Source: Sceloporus undulatus (taxonomy: Eukaryota; Chordata; Lepidosauria; Squamata; Phrynosomatidae). Taken from it: a stretch of DNA of 64,000 bases. This document shows, one piece after another, positions 22,852-32,235 of the stretch (its first letter is position 1; every line of letters begins with the position of its first letter). Below the pieces are notes generated by a model. It was given only the letters and a program-made list of their open reading frames with translations, searched no databases and was not told the DNA's origin. Both the position numbers and the translations under genes were made by a program. The stretch is from positions 119,133,552-119,197,551 of the forward strand of contig NC_056527.1 in NCBI RefSeq assembly GCF_019175285.1, read 5' to 3'.

Positions 22852-24238
22852 GAACAATTTTTCAGGAAATTCAAGGACAGAAGGAGGTGGGCTCCTGTTT
22901 CCGTCTGCGGGGGTCCTGCCCCAAAATCAAACATTATTGGTATAATAGGATACGTAGAAAAATGCATAATAAGTATAATAAACTTAATAATAATAAATGC
23001 AGGAGATATTTAAAACAAGATATATAACCTGGACTTGACTTCTTATTTGGGAGCAGAGATAGAGAAGCAATATTGGAGTATATTGTTCTGTACCTAATAA
23101 CAGCGGCCAGGTTATTAACAGCTAATAATGGGAAATCAGAAAAGATACCAGCTGCTTTGGAAGAAGATCTGGGAACTAAGAGAAACTGATAAGCCAACAG
23201 CATTGATTCATAAGAAAGAGATTAAAAGAATTATAAAGTGACTGGGGCTCAATAACAGAAAATGTGAAGAAGACGGAGGGGAAAACCAGTGCTATAGATT
23301 ATTATAAGGAAAGAGAAAACCAGATAGTCAATATTAAAGAAGATAGAAGTATAAAAAGAGAAACCGAATAAAGGCGATCTGCCATAGAGAGATAAAACAA
23401 GGAGGCAAGTGAGCGGAAGGAGGAAAAACCGTGCCTACTTTATATTTTGGGGGAAGAAGAACTCAAGTGACTTGATGTAAATTGAGATCAAATTAAGAAT
23501 ATAAAATTTTAGATGTACAAGAAAAGAAGGTACACTTTTGATTTTGATTTTAAAATGAATAAAGATTCATTTTTTTAAAAATGAAACCGTCTTTTTAAAG
23601 AGTCTTTCTCCCTTTTCCAGTCCGGAGGCTGGGATTTCTCCCAGGAAGGCTTCCTTCCTTCCTTCAACAGGAGTTAAAACTGTAGTATCTGGGTCCTTGG
23701 AACCAGAGTCCTCTGCTCCGGCTGTTTGGACCCTCCCTGGTTTTAAGCAGCTCTTTTTAGGAAGCTGCGCAATCTCTTCTTAAAGGTGTTCATTGGCTCA
23801 TTTTATGCTTTAAATGTGGTTTTTGGGGCTCTGGGGGGTTTGGGGAAGATGGGTCAATGCTTGAAACATTTGCACTTGGAAACTCAGCCCAAGGAACAAT
23901 CTAGATGCCCCCATAGAACAGAATAGTTTATCGTATTTCCCCCATTCCTCCTGATCTTCCCTCTGCCCCCCCTTTTAAAACCCCCCAAAGACTCAGCAGG
24001 GCCTCCTTTGACTTTGGCAGGGAGCCCCGCAGCCTCTGCCCCAGAGAGCATCTAAATCCGGGCCTTTTCTGCTCACCGCCCTTGGAGCCCTTTTGGGGTT
24101 TCTTGGCCAGGTGACCCCTGGCTTCCGGCCCCATTGCCTTCCTCCTCTGCATCTCTATCTTCTTCTTCCTCATCCTCCTCTTCCTCTTCATCCCAAAATT
24201 CATGGCGAGGGTCAGAGTCTTCAAACATTTTGCAAAAC
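16759..24238 (-). CDS. Unrecognised multi-exon gene (six exons placed)
   Basis: Six exons join in frame on the minus strand: 24238-24077, 22441-22350, 20289-20204, 19796-19661, 17800-17700 and 16992-16759, with GT/AG borders and matching phases throughout. The visible 269 or so residues start with an acidic region (FEDSDPRHEFWDEEEE), pass a proline-rich stretch, then a conserved-looking core (FRTFSHPSFQAFYTAVSV, GFFYTDPTMPPGHRIYNWL, VFHNLRLNTPAPV), and end with a serine/leucine-rich tail SPLELLASVACSS. I cannot name the family. The acidic and proline-rich parts would suit a nuclear protein, but that is inference. At least one upstream exon is missing because the 24.2-kb exon starts mid-codon. 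A possible one is at 27.2 kb. It is tandem with and downstream of CAMTA2. Confidence 0.65.
17263..17567 (+). mobile_element. CR1 LINE 3' fragment inside an intron
   Basis: Matches the last 300 bases of the 57-kb CR1 (gaggagggagcaagcttg to tctatgattctatg). It sits in the intron between the last two exons of the minus-strand gene, in antisense orientation. Confidence 0.9.
17700..17800 (-). CDS. Unrecognised gene, exon 5 of those visible
   Basis: Follows a C-rich tract ending in cag and precedes 'gtaagg'. Reads GPLPSLDCSGFFYTDP, TMPPGHRIYNWLSSSSQE. This is the most coding-like exon of the gene and is bounded by textbook splice sites. Confidence 0.75.
17831..18640. other. Intron sequence, mostly unique
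   Basis: Largely unique AT-rich sequence. At about 18510-18635 a decayed minus-orientation SINE tail (gtgtgcctccgagtaatttc, ggcaaacctattgtgaggtt) is visible. No exon was seen. Confidence 0.45.
18645..18883. mobile_element. TA-flanked palindromic short DNA transposon
   Basis: The inverted ends 'cagtggtaccccgggatacg' and 'cgtaacccgaggtaccactg' are flanked by TA at 18643-18644 and 18884-18885. The inside repeats 'gggatacgaa' and 'gggttacgaa' motifs. Ends and TA duplication fit a non-autonomous Tc1/mariner (Tigger-like) element. The ends are still well matched. Confidence 0.85.
18890..19660. other. Intron sequence, nothing recognised
   Basis: No exon, SINE or transposon end was recognised apart from a short 'gatggactgcaaatccgg' / 'gagctgtagtccacagcatt' motif common in squamate repeats. 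Confidence 0.4.
19661..19796 (-). CDS. Unrecognised gene, exon 4 of those visible
   Basis: A strong acceptor (ttctcgacctttccctccag) and donor (CAG then gtaagc) enclose 136 bases: ALHCPFRTFSHPSFQAFY, TAVSVRNQASLPLDGD. Phase fits both neighbours, which is why I prefer this start over upstream AGs near 19.87 kb. Confidence 0.65.
19969..20090. mobile_element. hAT-like short palindromic transposon
   Basis: Ends 'cagtggtcatcagagatttt' and 'cacagtttggggaccactg' are inverted. Inner arms 'ggacctcagctcccagaa' and 'gggacctgaagtcc' pair. A clearer copy at 56328-56466 ends in 'cagtggttcccaaactgtg', typical of hAT elements. Confidence 0.6.
20204..20289 (-). CDS. Unrecognised gene, exon 3 of those visible
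   Basis: Acceptor 'gtccttttacag' and donor 'gtatct' enclose 86 bases that read GPTDCNGAEASPSSSWGG then DIRTICWPTEQ in the required phase. It ends on a codon boundary. Confidence 0.6.
20945..21400 (-). mobile_element. Two Sauria-type SINE copies, minus orientation
   Basis: Two adjacent copies each have the reversed B box ('gaattcgaaccctggtctc' near 21110 and 'gattcgaaccctggcctc' near 21262) and 'ggtcccaagtgggtttcc'-like middle. They lie in an intron of the 16.8-kb gene. Confidence 0.7.
21401..22189. other. Intron sequence, nothing gene-like
   Basis: Holds two short direct repeats, 'acatgctaatgag', at about 21437 and 21460, and otherwise unique sequence. No exon was seen. Confidence 0.4.
22190..22310 (-). 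mobile_element. SINE fragment, minus orientation
   Basis: 'ctttccttggaggctgagag', 'caaagtcacccagtggg' and 'gaatttgaaccctggcct' are the core and B box of the same tRNA-derived SINE seen at 47.3 kb. It ends just before the 22.35-kb exon. Confidence 0.7.
22350..22441 (-). CDS. Unrecognised gene, proline/glycine-rich exon
   Basis: Bounded by 'tttctgcag' and 'gtgagt'. In the phase handed over by the 24.1-kb exon it reads CQDRGPWGLGGDPGRG then PPPPPFLSALQNGT. Confidence 0.6.
22555..22850 (+). mobile_element. CR1 3' tail, followed by a repeat tail and (ATT)n
   Basis: 'gatgctttgattgagagttc' to 'caactctatgatttgatgat' is a CR1 3' end. After it comes 'gttgtaaactgcctcaatct', a common squamate repeat tail, running into (ATT)n at about 22813-22849. 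Confidence 0.7.
22920..23585 (+). repeat. AT-rich segment resembling a LINE-1 tail
   Basis: Purine-rich, AT-rich sequence ending in 'aatgaataaagattc' and a T/A-rich run. The composition and A-rich end suggest the 3' part of an L1-type LINE, but no diagnostic protein motif was seen. Confidence 0.3.
24077..24238 (-). CDS. Unrecognised gene, acidic exon
   Basis: Starts after 'tccatag', ends before 'gtgagc'. Encodes FCKMFEDSDPRHEFWDEEEE followed by a long Glu/Asp run and GSQGSPGQETPKG. It needs two bases from an upstream exon and passes two on. Confidence 0.6.
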
Positions 24239-24334
24239 CTATGGAAGGAGAGCCAAGCAAAACAGGTCAAGCCATGTGCAAAGGATGGCAAAACCTACCA
24301 GAGGGTTTTGTGGCCTAGCTTTCTTCAGAGGCAG

Positions 24335-24480
24335 GGTGACCAGCTGTCCTCCTTTTCCAGGACATGTCCTCCAACCCCAGCCTTCTATCCAGGAGGAGGA
24401 ATTCCAAAAGTCCTCTATTTGGAGCATGTCTAAGAAGCAAGGGTTTATATTTAAACCAGTGCTTTTAGTTGTTATCTTGC
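24335..24480 (+). repeat. Interspersed repeat, 'gtgaccag..cctccttttcc' family
   Basis: 'gggtgaccagctgtcctcct' to 'agttgttatcttgcaatgg' aligns with 43038-43200 over its full length. Unclassified. Confidence 0.55.
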
Positions 24481-24599
24481 AATGGCCTACAATTGTCTTG
24501 AATCTCCTTCATCTGCAGTGCCTTGTCCTCCTTTATGGTTTGGAGGATACCTGGTCCTTGCAGAAAGGAGACCTAGGCTTACAGAGGGAGCCCTGGGGG

Positions 24600-24782
24600 C
24601 CCAGGGGTTCAATGCTGGTCCTGCAGCCACAAGGCTGCGAGTTCGAACCCTGCAAGGCTCCAGGGTCCACTCAGCCTTCCATCCTTTTGGAGGTCTGCAG
24701 AATGAATCCCTGGCTTGCCCTTTGCAGATTGCCTATAAAGTGTTGGGTTCACTGATAAGCGGCATAGAAATGCACTTGCTAT
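24600..24782 (+). mobile_element. Second tRNA-derived SINE family (ACA-like)
   Basis: 'aaggctgcgagttcgaaccc' is an intact-looking tRNA B box. It is followed by 'actcagccttccatcctttt' and 'gcggcatagaaatgcacttg', the body and end of an SINE family common in iguanian lizards. Distinct from the Sauria SINE. Confidence 0.65.
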
Positions 24783-24930
24783 TGCTCCACAGCCCCAGAT
24801 GTTTCTCCAGAGGAGGCCTGCCATGGCCTTCCTCTGAGGCTGAGAGAGTGTGACTTGCCCAGGGAAACCCAATGGGCTTCAGACGGGTTCAGAGTTGCCC
24901 AAGGAGACTCAAAGCACTACGCCATGCAAA
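24783..24930 (-). mobile_element. Sauria-type SINE fragment, minus orientation
   Basis: 'ttcctctgaggctgagagag' and 'tgacttgcccagggaaaccc' match the SINE core, then 'gcactacgccatgc' the reversed head. It directly abuts the other SINE. Confidence 0.6.
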
Positions 24931-25692
24931 GAGTGATGATCCCATAAATCCTCGAACCCCATTTTGGGAGACAGAAAGCCAAAACAGTAGCAATAGCAAC
25001 AACCCTCCCCTCCCCATCTTTCCAAAATGTCCTCCCTGGGGGACTCCTCTGCCCCCTCCAAAAGCCATTTGGGTTTGCCTCCAAGGGGAGACCCAGGCGC
25101 AGAGAGAGCGGGTTCGGAGGCCCATCCAAGTGGCCAGTCCTGGGCCAGGATGGCTCTAGCCCCCAACCTCTGCCAGGATGGAGCCCCAACTGAGGCCCTG
25201 CTGCAAGACAACATCCCTGCAGGGCGGTCTCCCCAGGGAGGCAATGGCTTTGGAGCCAGAGTGGCCCCAGATGGCAAAGAGGGGCCCAGAGCAGCCACCT
25301 GCAAACAGCAAACTGCTGGCCCTCTTCTTCTCTCTTCTGGGTCTCTTAGGACCATGCTGCAAGCATCTCTCCAGCAAGGCAAGGCGCCTTGTGGGCCACA
25401 CTTTGCAGGCCTCACCTCCTGCTCAGAAAAGTTACTTTTTCTGGACAGCAGGGGTCAGCATCCGTGAAAAGCCCAATGGGTGGCAATGCTGCTGGGGATC
25501 CAAAGATGGCTTTTGGAGCCTTTGGAGCCTCATGGGTTTCAGCCCAATGTCAGTTGCTGCCAATCAGATTTGAAAGGCTTCCTTGCTGCACCTGAGAAAT
25601 GGGGCGAGGGCTCAGGAGCGGCTGGAGCCAGGCTTTAAAACTCACTTTAATACATACAAAGGAAAGGAAACGATAACTAGCAGAGCCTCAGC

Positions 25693-25742
<50 letters not shown>

Positions 25743-25784
25743 AGTTCCTCAGATGTAATTAACAAAGACGAATACAAGTGCCTA

Positions 25785-26005
25785 AAAAGCGGGGGCCCTC
25801 GGTATTTGCTATGGACCCCACTCCAGAGAGGCCCAAATCCATGGATGCTCAAGTCCCATTGAATGCAATGGCAGAGTAAAATGGTGGGCCTTAGATAAAA
25901 TAGCCGAATGAGGGTTTGCTTTTTGGAACTTAGACATTTTGGAAATATTTCCAAACTGTGGATGTTTGAATCCATGGATGAAAAAACCCTGTGGATCTGG
26001 ATAAA
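25785..26005 (+). mobile_element. Short DNA transposon, 'gtatccactgg' family
   Basis: 'ggccctcggtatttgctatg', 'aaatccatggatgctcaagt' and 'gtttgaatccatggatg' place it with the 14.9- and 59.4-kb copies. Confidence 0.55.
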
Positions 26006-26664
26006 ATCTGTCTGTCTCCATTAGCAAATGTTAACTATTTGTCGTTTCCAAAGGAGCATGAGTTTTGGGTGGATTGAGGACCTCTGAGTTAGTTGTTTAA
26101 TGTGGTTAACCTTATTTTTTACCCTTTTGGCCAAGGCAATTTACTGTCTTGGCGACGGTTTTGGACGTCTTTCCTAATCCTGACGCTTATCCAGGATCCC
26201 CTTCCTTGCATTTTTATTTTTAATGTCTCTTTAAAACAATACCTGCTAATCTTCCCTGTTTTGTTCCGATTTTAGTATATCTGCTGCCTATGAAGGAACA
26301 GAAATGTATTAGGAAAATAAGTGTTAGATAATAATACGTACGTTTAAAGCAAATTACAATGTCTGTGTATTTTATGTTTTATGGTTAAAATTTTAAAAAA
26401 GATGCATGCTTTACATTATGTTCAAATTATTGACATAAATTTTTAATGTATTTAACAATACATTAAAATGTACTGTATACAAATAAAATATTTTGTCTAT
26501 CATTTAAAACAGACAAACGTAAAGATACCTATATACTGTAATGATAATGCATACTGTAGTATTTGCGCAAAAGAAAAGAGTCCTGGTTCTTCAGCCGCAT
26601 GGAAAGATGTGTTATTGGCTTAACTTTTAGCAGCTGCTTCATTTCCCAGTATAATATGCCATAG

Positions 26665-26755
26665 AGACTCGACTGTAAGTCGAAGGCAGGATTTGGGATC
26701 AAAATGATGGATTTTGATATGACAAATCGAGGGTAAAACCTAGGGGCTTGTAACA
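26665..26755. mobile_element. Short DNA transposon fragment with 'actgtaagtcga' end
   Basis: 'gactcgactgtaagtcgaag' and 'atgacaaatcgagggtaaaa' resemble the internal ends of a known squamate short transposon. Only a piece remains. Confidence 0.35.
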
Positions 26756-27163
26756 AAGGATCTAAAGGATGGAGCCAAGCAAAATATTGCCAAAGACCTT
26801 ACAGAATCCCAGCAGGAATCACTGTTTGTGATCACTCCAAATGTTGTCTCGATGGATGGAGCGTCGGTTGGATGGGGTCTGTTTTTCCGGACAGATTGCG
26901 CTCTTCTTGCCTTCACTGGCGGCTGGTTCCTTCACTGCTAAAGGGCAGTGCTCACATTGACCCTTGGAGAAGTCAACTTGGTTTTTGGGGGTGAATTTTG
27001 GGACTAAACTCTCTAGACTTCCACATGCGAATATACAGTACTGTAATTGAAGTATAAAGAAATGGAGGAGAGAAGATTTCTGGAGGCATCCTCCATCTAG
27101 CCTCCCCACATTCTCACTGCTCCTCATGGGAGTTGCAACCCATTTGCCAGAGACAAGCCCTAC

Positions 27164-27302
27164 CTCCATCATCCAGGGGAGGCAGGTGCTTCAGGCAGCA
27201 GTTTTTGGGAGGCGGCAGGAAGGCCTTAGAAGCGGAGCAGGCACCCAGCAACACACCTGAAAACTCTCCCACCGGCCTGTTAAAGCCAGGGCTGCTGGAC
27301 AT
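27164..27302 (-). CDS. Possible first or early exon of the 16.8-24.2 kb gene
   Basis: An ATG at 27302 opens MSSSPGFNRPVGEFSG, then LLGACSASKAFLPPPKNCC and LKHLPPLDDG, before a donor (GAG then gtaggg). An acceptor-like 'ttaacag' also lies inside, so it might start later. One base is handed on while the 24.2-kb exon needs two, so at least one more exon would lie between. Link to that gene is unproven. Confidence 0.3.
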
Positions 27303-29480
27303 GGAGCTCAGCCTTTGGCCCTCCAGGTGTTGCTGGACTTTTAATTCCCAGCAGTCTGCAGCCAGGGATGGTGGGAACTGCAGCCTAAAGGCTGGAGGGA
27401 AGGCAGATCCAGGTGCCAGCCTTTCAGAAATGAAATGTGCTGAGTGGTCAGGAAGATGTTGGGGTTCAGGAGTGTGCCTGCCCCCCAAAACCAGCCCAGG
27501 CCCTTTCCCCGGGGCTCCAGGGTGCAGAGGAGGAGGAGGAGGACCCCAGGACAGCAATGGCCACTGGAGGGAGCCCCTGGGGAAAATGCCCCTCTCCTGC
27601 CCCAAGAGGCAGCCTGGTCTGGGTGGGGGTCAGAGGTCAGGGTGGGCATGGCTGGGCACGAGTTCAAATCCCCCCCCCCAGAAGCTCACCTGTTTCTCAG
27701 CCTGCCTTATCTGGCAGAGGGGTTGTGAAGAAAGCCCCCTCAGGCACAGCCAAGGTGGAAGGGTGATGGGAGCTGCAGTCCCCCAAAGTACCTGGAAGGC
27801 CACCTGGGGGGACCCCTGGGGAAAATGAAGTACAGGTGCACTTTGAAGTGGGATGGAGATGCCTCAATGACAACTTCCAAAATGGGGGTGCCTGGACTTC
27901 TTAGGAGCTTGAAAAGAAGGGTCGGCCCCCTTCCTGTCCCCAAAGGAGGGATCCACTGGGATTGAACGAGATCCTATTCACCCGGTGGATCCCCACTGGA
28001 TCTTTTTTGCCAACAAACCCAGTTAAAGGCCCTCCTTTCTACAAAGGGGACCCTAGGAAAAAGGACCCCTTTTTCCACTTCTCTTTGGACATCAGCTCCC
28101 ATCAGCCCCAGGGATGATGGGAGTTGTGCTACACTCCCTACTAGGTCACGTCCTTTGGATTGCACTACAGCTCCCACCTCCTAACCCCTGGATGATGGGA
28201 GTGGCAGTCCAACCAAGGGGGTCCAGATGGCCCTGCTTTGGGCTGAGGGTCACTTTTAGTGGCCTTTCGGCCTCTTCATCTCGCAGGTACAGTTTTAACC
28301 AGATCCCTTCCATGTTGCCCAGGCCTTGCTTAGGGTTTGAAGGCTCTCCATCACTCAGATTTGGCCTTTGGGTATTTTGTAAGTCTCTGTCCCAGGGAGA
28401 GGGAACACTGGGGCCTTGGTTCCCCCAGGACCACTCAGCTTGGCCATGGCCATGAAGGATGGGAGGTGCAATCCACAATGGAGCTGGAGTAATCTGGGGC
28501 TCCTTTTAGACCCAAAAGGCATCATCACTGTGGCCAGGAATAAGTCAAGGAATGCCCCCCTCTTCCCAGGCCAGTTTTCAAACACCCCAAAAATCACTCT
28601 GGAACATGCAAGTTTCATCAAATACAATTAGGGGAGAAATGCTCAGAGAAACCCCTCCATCCTGAGAAATCCCATTGCCCCATGCAGATTTACACTGGGG
28701 GAAAACCCCACTAAATCAAGAGTGACTCTCCAGTAACGTTTGAAAAAGCTGGATTTTGGGCGCCCACCTCCCCAAATCCTTGGTCATGTCATCCCAGAGG
28801 GTTGTGGGAGCTGTAGTTTGAAGCCCCCAAACTCTGTAGTTTGTAAGGGAATTACAGTGGGCCTTTGGTATCCACTGGGCTTTGGTTCCAGGGCCCCTGT
28901 GGCTCCCAAAACCCACTACATATAACGGGCTGTAAAATGGCATCCCTTATATCAAATGGCACTCCCCGTTTCGTCATTTGAGGCCAGCAGTCCAGAGCAT
29001 GTTCTTCCCAGGGAGAAAGAAAGGCCCACTGGGTCCAGAGCAAGGTCCAGGCAGCTACAGGAGACAATCAGGACAAGATGCAAACCCCCATGGCCCTGGC
29101 TGTCTGGCCCCCAAAGGCCCCAGAGGTCAGCCTCCTGCTTCTTTTGGAGGTGTGGATTCTGGATGAGCCAATACTTGCCCTTGCTCCTCCACTTATCTCC
29201 CTGAGTTTCCAGACTTCTCTAGCCTGATGCTCTCCAGATGCCGCTTGCGTACAACCTGTCCCATCATCCCCAGCTAGTTAGCTGCAGGCAAGGGATCCTA
29301 GGAGTCGGGTCTTTTTAAAAAAGGCCCTTTTCCAGCGGAGCATCTCCATCGCCCAGTTTTCTGCCCCCTTCCTTGGCCTGGATCTGCCCTTCCAAACCCC
29401 TGTCCTCTTGCTCACTTCAGGCACCCAAATACTTGTTTCCCAATCCATCACACTTCAAATAATGGTTGGTTTACATTTTC
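27303..29480. other. Intergenic sequence between the two minus-strand genes
   Basis: Contains repeat motifs such as 'ccaggtgttgctggac' (27.3 kb), 'gatgatgggagttgtgctac' (28.1 kb), a short transposon at 28853-28990, and otherwise unique sequence. No SPAG7-like exon, the usual mammalian neighbour, was found. Confidence 0.4.
28853..28990 (+). mobile_element. Short DNA transposon, 'gtatccactgg' family
   Basis: 'cagtgggcctttggtatcca' and 'atggcatcccttatatcaaa' match the left half of the 59.4-kb copy. Confidence 0.6.
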
Positions 29481-29484
29481 TTTT

Positions 29485-30593
29485 CCAGGAAAAGAAAAGG
29501 GTCTCCTTTAATGCAAATTTGTACAAACCAAGTAAGAGATACCATGCAAATAAAATGTAGAAATGGCTGGGGAGGGACAAAGTGACGATGGACAGGCAGC
29601 TTCACTTCCACAATGAGGCAGATGGGGGGGAACTATGGCTCTGAAACCAAAATCCATGCGTTTCTGCCCCCCACCCGCACCCCCTCCCCCCCCCCCGCCC
29701 CCCCCCTCCATTCTCAGGTGGGGCAAGTTGCCTCCACTTTAAATAGATTCTGCAGTATAACATTTTTCTTCTTCTCCATATGTTACAAGTATGTACAGGA
29801 GGGGAGAGGCATCGGGGAAGGCGGACAGGACAGTGTGTGTGTGTGGGGGGGGGGGGGGGCCTCGCCCACAGACCCGGGGGGCCCACCGGCCGGGACTTCG
29901 AGAAAGACGGGAGGGGAAGGGGGATGGCGAGGGGCAGGGGGGGGGCGGGAAAAAGGGGAGTGCAGGGGAGGGGTGGGGGGGGGGGGGGGGGGGGTCTCCA
30001 AAACAGGCTCCTTCCCGTAAGTGTGGGGCCACAGAGACCCCTGGGAAGATGGGAGGGAGAGAGGAGGGTCCTCGCATGAAGTACTCTCCTCCAACATCTT
30101 CCAAACGTTCTGCCTCCAGGTGTTTGCTCTGCTCTGACCCACTGGAAAGACCCCTGCCTTCCACCCCACCAAAAGCCACCAGACACCCCTTGGGACAGAG
30201 GGAGATGGGGAAAGAGGGCAAAGACTTGGCACAGATATAAGGCGAAGCGGGCGTGGGGGGGGGGGGGGGGGGTGCACCATCGTGGGGTGAGGAGGGGGCT
30301 TAGTTCTCAAGTCCAAGCGCGGGAAGAGGGTGCACCCCTCTGAGAGGGGCAAAAAGACCCCCCCAATATTTTCACATCCTCCCAGTCCTGGCCAGTCTCT
30401 ATTGCACAGTCCTTGAAATGGGGAGACAAACAGCCAGCCCCCCCTTCAAAACAGTTCCTTGGGGGCATGGATGGGGGAGAAGGGGAGGCCTAGCTGGAGT
30501 TAAGACACTCCTCCAGGGAGGAGGGAGGAGAGGCCATGGGCGGGGGTCTCCATCTGTTGTCCTTCCGGGCTCTTCCTCTTCCTTCTCTGGTGG
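29485..30593 (-). other. CAMTA2: CAMTA2 3' untranslated region (probable)
   Basis: Follows the CAMTA2 stop codon and runs to a probable polyadenylation signal near 29.51 kb, about 1.1 kb. The transcript strand would be strongly C-rich because the plus strand carries many long G runs (about 29690-29710, 29845-29860, 29975-29995, 30255-30272). The end is inferred; alternative sites cannot be excluded. Confidence 0.5.
29507..29512 (-). terminator. CAMTA2: Probable CAMTA2 polyadenylation signal ATTAAA
   Basis: Minus-strand ATTAAA, the commonest variant signal, about 1.1 kb after the stop codon, followed by a T/C-rich stretch (cttttcttttcctgg). No canonical AATAAA was seen between the stop and this point. 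Confidence 0.45.
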
Positions 30594-30660
30594 CTAAGTG
30601 GCCAGGCCCCTCTTCTGTGCGGGGGTCTCCACTTCCTGGTGTTGCTTCAGTTCCTTCATC
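30594..30660 (-). CDS. CAMTA2: CAMTA2 terminal coding exon
   Basis: MKELKQHQEVETPAQKRGLA T and a TAG stop. The ending GLAT matches mammalian CAMTA2 and not CAMTA1. Acceptor 'tttctctctcccag'. Confidence 0.95.
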
Positions 30661-32200
30661 CTGGGAGAGAGAAAGGACCCCCAGAAAGTGAGAACATGGA
30701 TCCCCCAAAAGACCAGGGAGCCACATCCATCTGCTGGGGACGGCCTGATTTTATTCTTGAGTGAAGCTGTTTTGAGGACTCTTCTCCCCACTGTGCTCTT
30801 TGCAAAGATTTCAGGTGGCACAGAAGACGTGTAACTGCATTGGCACAGAAGCCTTAAAGGCGCTGCAGCACTTTCCTTTTCTCTTTTTTGTTCCACTTGG
30901 AAAAGCCAGGCAGAGCTGACCAGAGAAGGTGGGACTCTGAAAGCGTGGGGCAAATGTTCTTAGGGGACCCTTCCATATCTCTCCCCCAATCTAGACAACA
31001 TGGGCTCACACATGCCATGATCTCAGCCCCATAGCTTTGCTTCCCGCAGGTGCATGGCCCACTCATTCAAGCCAAGAGGTGAAAATTGGAGAACCGAAGC
31101 CTCCCCTTTTGCCTACCTGTGTCGGCAGCGTCGCAGGAACCTCATGATCTTCCGGGCGGCCTGGTCCTGCTTCTTGGTCAGGAAGGTTCCTCTGTTGAGG
31201 AGAAGCAGTAAGGGGGGTGTTGGAGGGGGTCTGGCAACCAAGGGGCCAAGGAGAGGACATTCTGGGCATGCCAAAGCCCTGCACAAGCCACACAAGGGCT
31301 GGCGGCCATGGCCAGGGGTCACGCCTGAGGGAGGACTTTGGCCCTTTGCACAATGACCGCTAAGCCTTCATTGCATACCCTGGACTTGCAAATCCCTCCA
31401 AAGTGCAGAGCATGGAACAGTTCTCTCTATTTTGGGCTGTGACTCTCCCAGCATCCGCACACAGCCAGGGAAATGAGCTGTTGTCACCCCCAAAGAAGGA
31501 AGGCAACCCTTCCAAGGTCCCACTTTGACCAAGAGGCTCTGGCCAGGCCAAGCTTACAGTCCCTGGACAGCGTCCGTCGGAAAAAGGTAGCGGGCAGCCA
31601 GGATTTTTCATGCGGCAGTGGCAGCTGACATCACAAGGCTAAAATTATCCCAGTTCTCAGCACCATGTCCAGCCTTATGTCCTGCCCTGGGACACAACAA
31701 CCCAGTGGTCCCATTCAGTCCTGGCAGGACAGAGCAGAGCAGAGGAGGCGGCCAGAGTCACGCAGAGATGTGACCGACTGGGCAGTTGGGTGCCACACCA
31801 AGGCTGCACCTTGGCACCGTTTGGGAAGAGGTGCCACATCCCTTCCACATGTTTTCCTACCACAGCATTGAATTTGGGATTGGATTGCCATCAAGGCAAG
31901 TCCCTAGTTTGTCAGAGAAAAAAATAATAGACATCTAGGAAAAAATATGTTAAAAAAATAGAACAGAAAAATAATTTTAATGTCTAAAATGCATTCAAAT
32001 GGTGCAATGACAAAGAATTCCCTTATATCAGAACATACAGTGCATAAGCAATGCAATACACTGTGCAAATATGCATGTGAAACAATGACTATCTGGACAT
32101 CCAAACGCATTTCCACATGCGTCTTCCTTGGTGGTAAAGCAAAGCTAAAAATGAGAATATAGTAGAGTGAGTTCATATATAATGCACATATATACACATC

Positions 32201-32235
<35 letters not shown>

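Larger units (their letters stand above)
24931..27163. other. Gap between gene 2 and possible upstream exon
   Basis: Holds a (TAA)n microsatellite at about 25690-25742, short transposons (25785-26005 and a decayed one at 26665-26755), and AT-rich sequence at 26.0-26.6 kb. A minus-strand stretch at 26832-27010 reads SKGQCEHCPLAVKEPAAS and could follow the 27.2-kb candidate in phase, but lacks a good donor. The GC-rich 25.0-25.5 kb is open on several frames without a recognised domain. Confidence 0.35.

Noticed and set aside
24617-24652. tRNA gene (B box gagttcgaaccc)
   Set aside because: No complete cloverleaf; the box belongs to a tRNA-derived SINE, as do the reversed boxes at 11.08, 21.11, 34.49 and 59.96 kb.
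27303-29480. SPAG7 downstream of CAMTA2, as in mammals
   Set aside because: No stretch resembling SPAG7 exons was found on either strand.
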